A DNA stretch of 64,000 nucleotides, from contig BCIA01000005.1 of NCBI GenBank assembly GCA_001599815.1, positions 2,769,088 through 2,833,087 of the forward strand, given 5' to 3'. Shown one piece after another: positions 45,339 through 57,842 of this stretch. The notes below the pieces were generated by a model. The model was not told the DNA's origin and made no database searches. It saw only the letters and a program-made list of their open reading frames with translations. How positions within the stretch are numbered: position 1 is the stretch's first letter; every line of letters begins with the position of its first letter. The stretch comes from Furcasterigmium furcatum (taxonomy: Eukaryota > Ascomycota > Sordariomycetes > Glomerellales > Plectosphaerellaceae). The position numbers were made by a program, and so were the translations under genes.

Positions 45339-47017
45339 ATGACGACTTCGGCCGCCCGACCTTCCGATCAGGCCATCTCTCACCCGGAGCTATACTACGA
45401 CCCTGATGAAGCAGCTCTGCCGAAAGGAAGCCCACCGATGAACCCGGTCAAATTAAACTTCGCCGTCGCGCCGAGCCCTCACCTCACAACTCCGAGACAC
45501 GTGAGTCTCATGCCACTGTTGTCCGTGGTTGAACGTTCTGACTCTATTCTCAAGGTCGACCCCACCCGGGGCGATGCCGCCTTAATCCGATTCATGGACC
45601 ATTGCAGAGATTCGGAGGCTGCTCGGGATATCATGACACGGGATCGACGAGACGGCCCGTGTGACAGTGCCTCTGCTGAGGACGACCATTCGCCATCCTC
45701 TTCCCCTGCTCACTCTCCTATTCCACGGCCCTCGGAGCCCACGATGCCGCCTATACCTCGCCGGGGAGCTTCTGGTCCGATATCCCTGGATCTCAAGGTC
45801 CTTGCTGCCGGTGCTCTGGCCTTCTCAAGCCACGGCAGCCCCCAAATGCCCCCGATTGCGCCTCACGGCTTGGCCCGCAGTGGAGTTAATGTTGCGGGTG
45901 TTCTCGCTCCCCATAATCCTGGCGCTTCCGCAACCCCAGCCCATGGAAGTGAGTCGCACCCATCTAGGAACGAAGGGCGCCCTGCAAGTCTCGCAGCACC
46001 TGCGCCCGTACACGCAGCTGGTGCAGACCATCTTTGCGGACGCCAGTCCGTCACGCTTGCGCGGCCCACAGAAAATGCGTCTCCTACATCACCACAGCGG
46101 CCCGGGTCTGGAGGCTTGCCGCCTCTACAGATAGATTCACCAAGGTCAGACAGCAGCATCCATGGCCAAGCATTGCCGTCGATACGACAGCATTTTTCAG
46201 ATTTACAACTGTCTCCTGAAACCGAGCTTCCGGGCCTTCGCCACTCCGCTTCATTTTCTCGATCCCCTCCTTCGAGTCTGCCGGGCATTTCTTCCATGGC
46301 GAACTTTGCGGGACACCATGCCACGTCCCCAACATCCCCCAACAGCGGTTTCCGACGAGATCTTCCTTCGCCACAGGCGCTCGCTGGCACGGGATATGGC
46401 TTTCACCCTTTTGGCGCTGGGCATGCCAGGCTTACCGGTGGCGATCATAGCAGCAGTACCGCCGACACTCCGAGCAGTGACCAGTCGTCAACTGCCCCGG
46501 GCACTGCTGCGACAGAGCGATTGGACGGTCTTTCAATTCCCACCCAACCGGGCGGCTACGTTTGCACGTTTTCTGGATGCACCGCGGCCCCTTTCCAGAC
46601 ACAGTACCTTCTCAACTCACATGCGAATGTTCATTCTTCTGCTCGTCCCCACTACTGCCCTGTCCCTGGCTGTCCTCGCAGTGAGGGGGGGAAAGGCTTC
46701 AAGCGAAAGAACGAGATGATCAGGCATGGGCTTGTTCATGAATCTCCGGGTTATGTCTGCCCGTTTTGTCCAGACCGAGAACATAAGTACCCGCGGCCTG
46801 ATAACCTACAGAGGTATGTTTCCTCATGCAGCGCTCCAACTACGAGTTTGACTGGTGTGGCCCCCCTGGAGCCCTGATTATGACTGACTGAGATGCCAGG
46901 CATGTTCGAGTCCATCACATGGATAAAGACAAAGACGATCCCTTGCTTCGCGACGTGCTCTCACAAAGACCGGATGGGCCTAATCGTGGAAGGCGGCGGC
47001 GAGGGGCGGCATCTTGA
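45339..47017 (+). CDS. C2H2 zinc-finger transcription factor
   Basis: Two exons, 45339-46813 and 46900-47017 (intron 86 nt), giving 530 residues. The first about 390 residues are Ser/Pro-rich and disordered. Three C2H2-type fingers follow: CTFSGC..HANVH (about 412-432), CPVPGCPRSEGGKGFKRKNEMIRHGLVH, and CPFCPDREHKYPRPDNLQR|HVRVHH, the last one split by the intron. The C-terminus is basic (RGRRRRGAA). It is probably a sequence-specific nuclear regulator of unknown target. An additional potential intron lies at 45502-45555 (GTGAGT, TCTGACT branch, AAG end, 54 nt, no stop). I kept it as coding because the frame stays open, so SLMPLLSVVERSDSILK is uncertain. ATG 45339 is the first Met after a region of low coding quality. 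Confidence 0.78.
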
Positions 47018-47713
47018 TAGCCCTCCTGTACAATCCCTTGCGGCATCATGGAGATGATCATTAGATCATTCGTCTGTTAGGACTGCCTGGAGAGTCAAAA
47101 CCGGTCGCAGTTATCATGTATATACAACAACTCTCGCGCACGATGCTTTCACGATCGAGGGTTACCTGTATCTGCCACGCTGCCGGCAGTTTTCATTTTC
47201 CTTGACCATGCCTCTTTCTGGATGAAATTCGGGCGTTCTGGCAGGGTCATATACCACCGGGGGCCGGTGGCCTGGCGAGGCTGGTTGCCATTCTATGCTT
47301 CGGCGCTTGATCATCACCTTGCGCCATCATTTTGTTTCTCGGCCGGAACGATTGCCATCTATCTCTTCTCATTATTCGTCACTGGTCACAATCATGGATC
47401 CCACTGGGTTTTGCGGCTTTTGGTCTCTTTTTTACTCGCACTCATTGTACGCTTTTGGTTGATTGCATAGGGCTGAGGCGTCCGAAGTAGTGGTGTCATG
47501 GACTGCAACTCGTTTTGTCGCACGGGGCCACTGCCCTTTCTTCCAAGATTACAGTGCTCGGGTCATACGTGCCGAAGGGCTTCACAACAACCTGTCGCCG
47601 CCAGTCTAATGCCGTCCGATGTGACATCGACCATGACAGTCGAAGACTGACCCTGTTTTTAGAGACTTGCTGCTGGCGTGAGCCGGCATCCAGCAACACG
47701 AGTCTTGACGCCA
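47018..47713. other. Convergent intergenic region
   Basis: 3' flanks of the C2H2 factor and PalB. No gene was recognised. A short plus-strand frame with hydrophobic residues at 47222-47470 lacks other support. Confidence 0.4.
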
Positions 47714-50527
47714 TCACACATCTACGACTTGCCAAGGGCCGATGTGTATGGCATTGTCGCCCAGCATTTCAACCTTGACACCCCCCCATGCAGCATGAAT
47801 TCCCAAGAGCTCCACAACCAACCACAGGTCCTCCCGATACAAACGTTCCGGCTCGATGTCAAAGTCGGATGTTCGAAGAGAAGTACCGCCAGGCTCGCGG
47901 AATGCTCCATCCGCCGAGATCGCCAACAGGGAGGCCTGTGGGCCGCGTCCGTATACGAGCGACATCCGCAGTGATACACGTGGGAAGTGCTGTCCGTTCT
48001 GGTCGGAGACGGAGGAGCAAGAGACCGTTGCGTATGCACGCGTCAGACGCGAGACGCTCAACTTGGCTTGTTTCTTTTCTTCCCCTGCCACGAAGGCAAG
48101 AGGTGGTGCAATGGAGCGCAAGAGGCCAGCGCCTTCGCCTGGGACAGGCCGAATTGTGAAGGGGGTCATTGCACCAAGTCGCATTGTGAAATCGGCTAGC
48201 TGACCGGACTCGAATGTTGAGCAGACCACGACATAAGAGCCGGCTTCGACTCTGGGAACCTGAAAGTGAGCGACGCCACAACGGTAGTCGCCGGAGCTCG
48301 CTACCACGTCCTTGCGGCCAATAGCTGTGACGCGCTTTCCCGATGACCAGACAAGATCAACGTGTATCGCCACTTGCCTGCTCCCAGTCGCCAAGAGCAC
48401 AGATAGGGGCGACCTATGTGGCAGTTCGATGGCAAATTGAGGGTTTTGCGAATAGAAATGTGAAGAAGCATTACCGCCGGCGCTTCTCCTGGTCCAAGAA
48501 CCTGAAACCTCCCGGTAGTGGCTCATCTCGTCCTCGGCAGGCCTGACCTCAAGCGGGGCATCAGAAAAGAACGAGAACGTGCAAGCATATTGGCTCAGTG
48601 GCAGATCTTCCTGGGCCATGACCACGGTGTACGCGTTGTCGGGCTCTAGGTCAAACTTGGCAAGCGTCTGCGGAGAGTCGACATAGGGACCGCGATACGA
48701 GGCCGAGCCCGGCGCCTGAACCCGTTTACCCCGGTTTTCGAATATCGAGATGCTCGTGTAACCAAGTCGACGGGCCACTGCCGCTAGAGACCCAGGCCGT
48801 TCGTTACGAGCTATCTCAAGCTCCTCGTCCGCAAAGTGTCTGCTCAGCAGTATCCACACATTTGTCCGTGACTTCGACTGGATGCAATACTGTGGGTTGT
48901 AGGCAAAAGTGTCCGCCATGGTAGGGGCCGGTACGGTCCAGGTGAAGTGGCGATCCCGACGGTAGGGGAAACAGGCGGGGTTCCAGTTGAGGTACATGGA
49001 CTCGAAGTTTTGTGCAACCTCTTCGAGGGAGATCCAGAATGTGCCCGTGGAAGTTTGAGGGTGAGTCATCTCAAGGTGAGCTCCCGAGGCCGAGGAAGAG
49101 TCTTCGAGCGACAGCCCTGCAACAGCTCCGTCGAGGATGGAATCCGCCCCCTTCCATACCAGGCCGTCGCACCAGGGGTTCTTGACGAGAAGACGACTGG
49201 CTCCATTTTTGCCGTCCACCTCGAGAACAGCGTAGTCGTGTTCACCGACAAGCCCGATTGTTTCTTCTTCGGTCGGAGACAGACGACCCGTACCTAGGGT
49301 AATAATGACGTTGTCTTTTCGGTATCCTGAGACGATTCGTTCCCACGCATGCTCCAGGTCGACATCCTCGCTACAGACCGCCGTCAGTCGACTTGAAGGG
49401 AAATACCCAGGTTGGATGCGGGGTCGTCTATGTTACCTCTGGAGGAACACCTGCTCGGGAATCCAACCTGTGAGAACCCAGAGGTCCGTTCCAGAATTGC
49501 TGCCTGGAAAGTCATAGCCACCGCGGACTTTCAGATATGCCTTCTCCATAAGAGCTGGCCAGAGAAGATCAGGATTCCGTCGGTCGACAACGAAAAGATT
49601 GCGGCCGATGTCACCCCGTGACACAGGCAGGCGATCATCGACAGTCACCTCGCGGAAACACCCGTTGAAATGCATACGAAAGATATACTTTCCATTCGAA
49701 GACACACGAGGCCGAAGCTTCTCGTTATCGTATGGAAACATGAGACCAGACAAGAGCTTGCGTTCGCGAGCCGTCAGCATGGAAAGGAGGATGATGCGGC
49801 GTCGAAAGGTTGGAACTTACGGGTTTGCCCCCTGCGCCAAACATGAGGATCCTCATAGCGGCGCAAAGACTCGCCACCACCGAGCAATCTGTCGTTATGT
49901 CCTGCACGAGGTCGCAGGCCCCGTCAGCCGCCATCAGGGCGTCATCACGCTCACGGCGGTTCCTGACGGAGGAGCCCAAGAGAGCCGCAGGTCGTTTCCA
50001 ACTGTCCAGGATAGATTGCTGCAGCCCAGACATTGCAAAATCGGTCGAATCCCTATTATCGCATTAGAAGGTGACGCACGGTGGAGATCTTCAAGTTGCA
50101 TGACCGACGTGTAAGACTGCTCGCCTTGGGAGGCCGCGAACACCTCGTCCAGAGGGTCTGAGCGCCATGGCTGGAATATGTTGCCATGCAGACAGGACGA
50201 ACGCTCAAGAATCCGCTTCTCGTCCAGGGTCGGCTGTTGAGGCTCGGTTTCGGGGGTTCCATGGCCGGTTCCTCGGGACTTCAGGTGTTCTGCTAACATG
50301 GCCAGCTCGTTGAATTTCTGACGCAGCGCGGCTCGCCTCGGTGGGTTTGCAGGGCCCGCTTCGCGATATGCTCGCAGGTACAGCTCTGCAGAAGCAATGG
50401 CATGCTGTAGAGCTTCGTTGCTCGGACGCTGGGCATCCTTAGCCATGAGCTCCTCGACCTGTCCGCTACCGTCAGCCAAGGACAACACTGCGCCTGGGTG
50501 GTGTCATACAATGGCTTGTTCCTCCAT
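47714..50527 (-). CDS. palB: PalB/Rim13 calpain-like protease
   Basis: Five exons on the minus strand: 50510-50527 (18 nt), 50109-50458, 49821-50052, 49437-49756 and 47714-49370, giving 858 residues. Exon 1 encodes MEEQAI and joins to VEELMAKDAQ, the start of the family's N-terminal region (IASAELYLRAYREAG, a MIT-like helix block). The protease domain has DCSVVASLCAA with the catalytic Cys, then GHVGEHDYAVL-like HDYAVL with the catalytic His, and KNPW with Asn. The C-terminus holds the C2-like PalB domains (GTFWISLEEVAQNFESMYLNWNP, repeated ARNERPG/YTSISIFENRG type blocks). PalB acts with PalA, the Vps32/ESCRT platform and PacC in ambient-pH signalling, cleaving PacC. Junction 2 (weak donor GTCGGT) and junction 3 (AAG acceptor, intron 64 nt) are the least certain. 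The length is right for the family. Confidence 0.87.
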
Positions 50528-51473
50528 AACTCCCGTAGTCAGTCGACTGCTGAATGATTCAACAAACGCCAAATTCAATATATGCGAATGTTCCAACAGC
50601 AAAGCGACTCGAAGATGACGGATGACGACAGGTACGTCTCACTCCGGCTGCTCACTCATGGTTTGAGGAGAGGAATGAATTCGCATCTCACAGGATGTTC
50701 GTTAGTCGAGGCCGGGGATTTCTCGCCTTCAGTCCTCGGCGAGATTCGGTGGCAATGTGACAGACTGAGGGCGCGACGACTGAACGCTGGTGATGGTCAC
50801 CTGGACGAGAGCAACTGGATGCACCCCCGCAGCCATAACAACACGCGCCAGGGCGAGCGGGTCGCAAGTTCAATTACCTTCTTACCTGTTCTGTACTGTA
50901 CCAAGAGCCCGGGCACCGCCTGCACGGTTCCATGGTCAGGTACGTACCTAATTTACCTACCGCCTCTTGCAGCAGAGGTCCATTTGTTGGCTGCTGACTA
51001 ACAGCCGAGTCGGCTTTCCCCGACCCGAGATGACGTTACATGAGACACCCTACCTGTCAGATAGCCGAGGTCCTTCCGCCCACCCAGGACGTCGACAAGT
51101 AGCGATAAGATAGGCTAGGTACCTCGTACCTTGTACCCCACGCGGTGACGGAACTGCCTACCACAGCGTACCTAGCCTTTGTACCTCACCGATTAGCCGT
51201 GAGGCCGAGGTCGCGCGCATCCGCCATCGATGGCCGGTTTATAGTCCTCGACAACAGCTCGCTCCAAAGGAAGCGGGCATGACAGTCCCTTTCCTGTCCC
51301 ACCCCTACCCCCTTTCGTCGCCTTCGATATCTCTCAGCTTGTCCTGTACATTTTCGTTGTAAAGTACCATTTGCCAACCTTCTTCGGCGATCTTTTGCGC
51401 ACCGGTCTTGACCCTCTCCAACCACCGAGCCTCGAGATATTGAAGACCCATCCCAGCTTGCCTGCTGGATGAC
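50528..51473. other. Divergent promoter region
   Basis: Upstream of PalB (minus) and ANT1 (plus). It includes a cluster of CTAGGTACC/TACCTAGCC words at 51111-51186. No gene was recognised. Confidence 0.45.
51111..51186. repeat. Cluster of CTAGGTACC/TACCTAG words
   Basis: Reads GGCTAGGTACC, TCGTACCTTGTACCC, GCGTACCTAGCC and TTGTACCTCACC within 76 bases, in the promoter of ANT1. It is the same word family as at 1245-1400, 16791-16824 and 40931-40980. Confidence 0.5.
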
Positions 51474-52692
51474 ATGGCTGCTCAATCGAAGCCAGTAACC
51501 CTCTCTCCATGGGGCAAAGCTGCCGCCGGAGCGACAGGCGCCGTTCTGGCCAACGCTCTCGTGTATCCCCTTGACATGTGAGACTGCCCGCTCCCGCTGT
51601 GCCTGCTACCCCGGCCCTCCTACCGGTGCTGACACCTTGCCTGCCTCAAGAGTCAAGACGAGGTTACAGGTACAAGTCAACACGCCCACGAGGACTCCCA
51701 AGACCGAATCTACCGCCGCGAACGTCGACCCTCATTACAACTCGACATGGGACGCTCTTAGCAAGATTGCCCAGGAGGATGGCATCCGAGGCCTCTACGC
51801 CGGGATGAACTCGTCGCTCGTCGGCGTAGCGTCAACCAACTTTGCGTACTTCTACTGGTACTCAATTGTTCGGACACTGTATCAAAAATCTGCGAAGAAC
51901 GATGCGCCCTCGTCCACACTGGTGGAGCTTGCACTAGGCGCCGTGGCAGGTGCTATTGCGCAAGTATTCACCATTCCGGTAGCTGTGGTCACGACCAGGC
52001 AGCAGACACAACGCAAGGGGGAGAGGAAGGGCTTTTTCGAGACGGGTCGTGAGGTCGTCGAGGGCGAGGATGGCGTTTCGGGGCTCTGGAGGGGTCTCAA
52101 GGCCAGCTTGGTCCTCGTCATCAACCCAGCCATTACGTACGGCGCGTACGAGAGGCTCAAAGACATGTTGTTTCCGGGCAAGAAGAGCCTGAAGCCCTGG
52201 GAGGCGTTTCGTGAGTGGCCACGCCCAATTTTCTCTGCGCTTCTGGCCGAGCTAACAAGAGGACCATCTACAGTACTGGGTGCTATCTCCAAGGCGCTCG
52301 CGACCATTGCCACTCAGCCCCTGATTGTTGCCAAGGTAGGGCTGCAATCGAGGCCACCTGCAGAGAGAGAGGGACGGCCTTTCAAGAGCTTCGGCGAGGT
52401 TATGAAGTTCATCGTAGACAGGGAGGGCCCTCTGGGACTGTTCAAGGGCATCGGACCCCAGATTCTCAAGGGACTCATGGTTCAGGGCATCCTCATGACG
52501 ACTAAAGAAAGGTGAGCTGCGATCCTGGTTCCTGCTTTTGCTACTATCGGCTGACCGATGCACACAAACAGAATGGAGTTGCTGTTCGTCCTCTTTGTCC
52601 GGTACATCAAGTCGGCGCGGGAGAAGCGACTGCGAGGATTGGCCGAAACTACCGCGGTGGCAGCAGCAGCTGCTGCAAAATCTCCTGTCTAG
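51474..52692 (+). CDS. ANT1: Peroxisomal adenine nucleotide transporter (mitochondrial carrier family)
   Basis: Four exons: 51474-51577, 51651-52210, 52274-52511 and 52572-52692, giving 340 residues. The three-fold mitochondrial-carrier repeats are visible. Repeat 1 is YPLDIVKTRLQVQ, split by intron 1 with an AAG acceptor. Repeat 2 is IPVAVVTTRQQTQR. Repeat 3 is QPLIVAKVGLQSR. Each is followed by GxxGLYxG-type blocks (DGIRGLYAGMNSS, GVSGLWRGLKAS, GPLGLFKGIGPQ). The degenerate repeat 2 and 3 signatures are those of the ANT1/PMP34 peroxisomal ATP/AMP carriers rather than mitochondrial carriers. It supplies ATP for fatty-acid activation in peroxisomes. The last exon ends with an Ala-rich tail (VAAAAAAKSPV). 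Confidence 0.9.
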
Positions 52693-53101
52693 TACCACCC
52701 ACTACCTAGGTAGATCGTCGGAGGGTGCTGGGCTTCGTGAAGTCACGGATGGCGTCAACGATCAGGCTACGTTGGAAACCTAGGTGCGACGTATTCTGGG
52801 AACGTTTAAATAGACCAATATACATGGCTGCAAGTTTTGCTCCAGATCCGATTGCTAGTGATTCAGACGCCTGTGGTGTACCTTACTTAGGCTTGTACTG
52901 CCACACAGGAGTGACGTGACGAGCCACACCCGCGTATTACATAATACCAGCATATTGGCCCGATTATATAAGCAGATCCTCGTTAGGGCACAATTTTCCT
53001 GACCCGCACCACGCCTGGGTTTTGCGAGGCTCAAATCGAGAATCTGTTGTTGAACACCTCATCGACACCCCGACCACGAAGGAAGTTCACCAGTCGCAGC
53101 C
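52693..53101. other. Intergenic region with eL29 promoter
   Basis: 3' flank of ANT1 and promoter and leader of the eL29 gene. A TATA-like TATATAAG lies at 52965-52972. The remaining sequence shows no gene. Confidence 0.5.
52965..52972 (+). promoter_or_regulatory. TATA-like box of the eL29 gene
   Basis: TATATAAG occurs about 130 bases upstream of the eL29 start codon, followed by a short C/T-rich leader. The position is compatible with a core promoter, but the transcription start is not known. Confidence 0.4.
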
Positions 53102-53506
53102 ATGGCCAGTACGTTTCATGCCCGATCCCAAACTGTTGTACGAACCAGACCAAAGCTGACGATTCTTTCCCACAGAGTCCAAGAACTCCTCGCAGCACAA
53201 CCAGTCGCGCAAGGCGCACCGTAACGGGTACGATTGACGATAGTTACCACTCAACTCGGAGCTTGGTCTGCATGAATTCAGTCTGACGAGAATGACGTGC
53301 TGCAGTATCAAGAAGCCTAAGACGGCGAGGTACCCTTCCCTGAAGGGCACCGACCCCAAGTTCCGCCGCAACCACCGTCATGCTCTCCACGGCACCGCCA
53401 AGGCTCTGGTACGACCTCCGTCTGGCGAAGAATCCGATGATGTCCGAACATCCACTAACTTTTTACACAGAAGGAGTTGAGGGAGGGAAAGCGCGAGAAG
53501 GCTTAA
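53102..53506 (+). CDS. RPL29: Ribosomal protein eL29
   Basis: Four exons: 53102-53108 (7 nt), 53176-53227, 53306-53408 and 53471-53506, giving 65 residues. Introns are 67, 78 and 62 nt. The protein is the complete eukaryotic L29: the start MAKSKNSSQHNQSRKAHRNGIKKPK, then ARYPSLKGTDPKFRRNHRHALHGTAKAL and the basic end KELREGKREKA. It is a component of the 60S ribosomal subunit and is rich in Lys, Arg and His. The first exon encodes only MA plus one base, a common architecture for fungal ribosomal-protein genes. Every junction keeps phase and restores family residues. Confidence 0.96.
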
Positions 53507-54911
53507 ATCTTCTCGGCACTGCGATGATGGATATGGGTCTCTTTGCGACATGGGCGGCGTACCGGGGGCAAAAGGTCAACACGTCTTGCTGAACACCCCA
53601 GCAATTGAGGTGCGCACGACATTTTGACGAACGATCAGGGCCAAATAGAGCATGCCCTTGTTATCGCCACGCATCACTGTGAGCGGAATGGACACTTGAA
53701 CCAGTACAAATCTTTCTACTCGCCCAAATCCATGTGCCGTGTCCTTCGTGCGGATACAATAGTTGCCGCCCGCGATCAGCTGTGGTACCACGCCGATGGT
53801 TGATAATCCACTGCTACTATGATTCTCTCGCTGGCTCTGCTTTCGGCGGCCGGGCACGGGACTCGGCCTCTATACCTATCTACATGTACCACAGCACATG
53901 CTCCTGACATGCTGCCATGGGTCTTGTGGTAAACCCAGCAGAAGCCCTGCTACTATGCGTGCCTGTGCCAGTGAATGAGGTGGATTCCATTGGAGGCAGT
54001 GGACAGAGACGGACAACCATGTGTACGAGTGCTATGTATGTACATCGCCCTGCACGCCACCTCTACTATTGGCCTGCAGTGCTGACAGATCCTGGTGGTG
54101 GGGTGTCCCGAAAAGGGCACTGGGCGCCGGGCCTAACGAAAGGGGGGCCCGCGTTTCAGCTTGGGAAATCTTCCTTCGCCATCAACCTCGTTCTGCCAGT
54201 CGGTCGAGCAATACATTCTCACAGCCCGAGAGCAGCTTGATTTCTTCTTTGCCCTTCGCTGCGACTTGGTGCTGTGTGTTCCCGTCTTCTTCATGCGCAT
54301 ACTCTGCAGCCTTGCCACTTGCAGCCAGATCGTCATACTTTGGAGCATCTCTTTCGGCGGCTCGTAGCGTCAACAAACAAACAAACAAACAAACAAACAC
54401 CCCCTTTGTCCATCAACAACACCCGGGTCTTGCGTCTCCCCTTTGGAACACAGACCGGAAGGACTCGTCACACTCGATCTGTCCACAGCGGACCATGCTC
54501 TAGACTCGACTCGCTTCCTGTGCTCCTTTGAGGTCAGCTGGTTTCTGCAGGAGTTGCGGAGGGCTCCCACCAAACTCTCGTTTATCGGCACCTGGGCGTC
54601 TGGACACCGTCTCCCTACCAGCATCTCTCCCGGATCTGCAGAAGGAGGTCTCGCCGCTGGTTGAAGGTGCGCCTGACAATCCATCTTGGAGTCCATCAAA
54701 TCAATCCCGAAACGGACGCTGGGTCCCTGTGCAAACCGACACCCCCCTTGCCTTTGGCCCTGGCGTGAGCACAAGCACTCCACCGGCAACGTTTCATCCA
54801 CCTCTGTGAGGACAAAATTCCACCAACGCCGACAGCTGCCTCTCGCGAGCTCGTCCTCTTCACCCTCCTCAAATATCACGATCCCGCGTTCCTCTTGGAC
54901 CGCCCAACAAC
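53507..54911. other. Intergenic region upstream of VTS1
   Basis: Mostly no supported gene. The (CAAA)6 run lies at 54374-54397. The right third is C/T-rich and probably a long leader. Open frames on the minus strand near 53576-53857 and 54370-54879 have no recognisable product. Confidence 0.4.
54374..54397 (+). repeat. (CAAA)6 microsatellite
   Basis: Six perfect CAAA units (slightly longer counting the partial ends) about 520 bases upstream of the VTS1 start, in its promoter or leader. Confidence 0.95.
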
Positions 54912-56938
54912 ATGTCTGGAAGCCACGTTATCGGGAACCGCAACAGTACCCCGGAGGCCAACACCGCTTCCTCGCTACGTCCCCCGTCTTCCAGGGCCAT
55001 CGGCGCCGGGCATCACCTTCGAGCCTCAGCCGACATGGCCGCGCTCTCTGGGTCCTCTCCTGCGAGCCGTATTCGCCCGTCTTCAGACTTTTACGGCCAG
55101 TCCCAGCAGGGACAGGGACAGGGTAATCCAGAGGGTGACACCCAAGACAAGATGGCCCAGCAATGGATCGCCGACATCGACCAGTATGAGACCACACTAG
55201 AGGAGATGGCTGCCGCCACTCTTGACCAGGACTTCAAGGATGAACTGAGCGCCATCGAGCAATGGTTCAGAGTGTTGAGCGAGGCTGAACGGACTGCCGC
55301 CCTCTATGCCTTGCTACAGCAGACGACCCAGGTCCAGATCCGCTTCTTCATCCAGGTCCTCCAGCAGATGGGCAAGAACCACCCGATGTCCGGCGTTCTT
55401 TCTCCCGCCAATTTCGACAAAGGTAACCCCAACAAATCATCCCATTCAGCTAAACCCGAGATTCTACGGACATTATCTGACTGACCCATCCCAGACCCCA
55501 TGTCCAACCGCCTGAGTGATGCGATGAACAAGCTCAACGTCGATTCTGCGAGGAACTCGATGGCTCGTCCCGCGAGTACCGCGACCGCCAAGCGTTACTC
55601 AGGGCTCGATCCTTCTACCATAAATGCTATGTTTCCCGACGCCGCCGCCGCCATCGCCACCGAGAAGGCCAAATACACCCAGCAGACGGGTAACCAGCCA
55701 CCTTCCAACAGGAACAGCGCCGTTGGAGACGCCCGGGCATCGCTCACTCCTACCATCGCCGCCCCGGCTGAGGGCGGCCACGAGTCCGGTGGCCAGGGCC
55801 AAAGCTGGAACTCGGCCGAGCTGCCTGGTCGGCCAAAATCATCCACTGGCCAGGCACCCATGGGCCAGTTCGTCCAGCCCCCTCCATCTGGTGGCGCCGG
55901 CGGCGGCCTCAGGTCCCCTCGGCCGCCACAATTGACGAGCAACTCGACGATCCAGAGCACGACGTTGACGACGGGCGAGAGAAATGCCGACATCCCCCTC
56001 CTGTCTCCCTATGCCGCCGGCAGTGGCAATTGGGCGTCCATGGTGAACACTCCCATGGTGGCAAACTTTGGCAGCCCCGGCACTGGCAATCCTGGTACAC
56101 CCGGGACTGCGGGGGGCAACCAGGCCGACATGCTTGCCAATGCCACGGCCATGAAGCTGGCTGCCTTGTCGACTGTGAACAACCGGTTCGCGCTTGATGA
56201 TGTGCGTAAATACCGGAGAGCCCGCTCCAACGATGCGCCCAACGCCCCTGCTGGCCTACCGGGTAACGCCCAGGGCATCAACATGCCCGGTGCCAACGTG
56301 GTGATGATCAACGAGCATGGACAAGTTCTTAATCGAGACCAGATGCTCGCGCTGCAGGCCCAGCAGCAACAGAATTTGTCCCTCGGCGGCCATCGTTCAC
56401 GCCCCAGCTCCCCTGGCATCGCTATTCAACCCGCCTTCGGACATATACCGTTTGCCTCCCCGCAAAACAACGGCTTCCTCAGCGCCTACGATAGTCAGGG
56501 ATCCCTGCTCAACAGCGGCATTCCTTCGCTCAATGTCGGGCAGCTTGGCATCGCCGGTCATGAGGGCTATCTGTCGGATCATTCCGATATGGTTCGTGGG
56601 CGGTCACCTCGAGGAAGACGGGGAAGCTCGAAGCCTCCTGAGGACCCCACAGATCCGACGCTTCTCCAGGATATTCCGAGCTGGCTCAGGAGCTTGCGTC
56701 TGCACAAGTACACCGACAACCTCAAGGACATGAAGTGGACCGACTTGGTTGAGCTCGACGACAAGGCGCTCGAGGATCGTGGCGTTAATGCCCTCGGCGC
56801 ACGGAGGAAGATGCTGAAAGTCTTTGAACAGGTCAAGGGTAAGAATACTTCAAAGCGGCTTGGTGGCTAAAGATAGCGGAAGTGTCATGGTGCTAACATT
56901 GTTTCCCAGATGCCAAGGCCCTCGGAAAAATTGGCTAA
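54912..56938 (+). CDS. VTS1: SAM-domain RNA-binding protein Vts1 (Smaug homologue)
   Basis: Three exons: 54912-55422, 55495-56838 and 56910-56938, giving 627 residues. Vts1 binds hairpins of the Smaug-recognition type in mRNAs and recruits decay factors. The N-terminal conserved block (MAQQWIADIDQYETTLEEMAAATLDQDFKDELSAIEQWFRVLSEAERTAALYALLQQTTQVQIRFFIQVLQQM, summarised as the Vts1 N-domain) is at about 75-150. A long Gly/Ser/Pro/Asn-rich middle follows. The SAM domain is at the C-terminus (about 545-610): DIPSWLRSLRLHKYTDNLKDMKWTDLVELDDKALEDRGVNALGARRKMLKVFEQVK. The final exon adds DAKALGKIG. Full length and order fit the family. Confidence 0.93.
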
Positions 56939-57842
56939 CTCGGCGGTTTTGGGTATCCATTGAGCTTTCAGTCGCAGAGCATTCCGAATGGTAGCAGTCC
57001 GCGGCATCATATCTAGCCTTCTTGTAAAGTAGCAGTCTCATATATATACATACACACGCGCAAATAACCATCAATGAACACAGTGGGTGAGATGTCAGAC
57101 AGGTATGCGAGTAGTGGACCAATCCGGCCATCACCAATACCCAAGCAAGTTCTTGAATGATTATTAATCTCATCCGGTCCGTGATAGCCCTCTCTGGTCT
57201 AGTAGTGGAACAGCGTTCATCTGCGTGTCTCGTTGGGATGGGGCGCGTATGGCCTTGTCTTAAACCGCCTTGCTTCAACAGCCATCAAAAGCCTGCAGTG
57301 AGCCGCCGGTGATGCACATGACATGCGTTACAGCCTGGAAGATAAAGTAAGCTTCGCCACGGGCTTGGGTATTACCTATTAGCACTCACAGTGTCCCGAT
57401 TGCCTGCAAGGGGCCTGCGTGGACGGTGTGCATGTCGCAGTTACACACTGTGTCTTCCCCCAGCCCAGGGTCAACCTCTCAGCGTTTAGGTTCTTTTGGA
57501 CAGACGATAAAGAAGGCTCATCCCGCCTCCCCAAGGTCGACAATACGCCCAAAGTCCACGCCCAGCAGTCACCGGCCAAGCTACTACCATCTGGCTTTGG
57601 CCATCATGCAAATTTCACTCGTGCACCGTCAGCGGCCAGCGTTCGGTTTGCCTTGAGAGAACTCAGCACGTGAATCTCGTTACTCTCTCGCACATGAAAG
57701 CGTCCCAGGTTGGAACCTTCGCACTATTGATTCTCCCAGCCAGTAAGGTAGCTTACCAGTGAGATAAGCCAGTTACCCAGCACAGAGACTGCTTGAACAG
57801 GAACGAAGTGTCTGTCTCTGCCGGCTTCTTGGCTGGCACACC
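56939..57842. other. Intergenic region
   Basis: 3' flank of VTS1 and leader and promoter of TFC4. ATATATATACATACACACG near 57039-57060 is an AT-rich spot. No gene was recognised. Confidence 0.4.

Noticed and set aside
47222..47470. Hydrophobic plus-strand frame of 82 residues
   Set aside because: Could mimic a small membrane protein, but it lies in a convergent 3' region with no codon or splice support.
53576..53857. Minus-strand frame of 93 residues after the eL29 gene
   Set aside because: No homology that I recognise, no conserved features, and other frames are open too.
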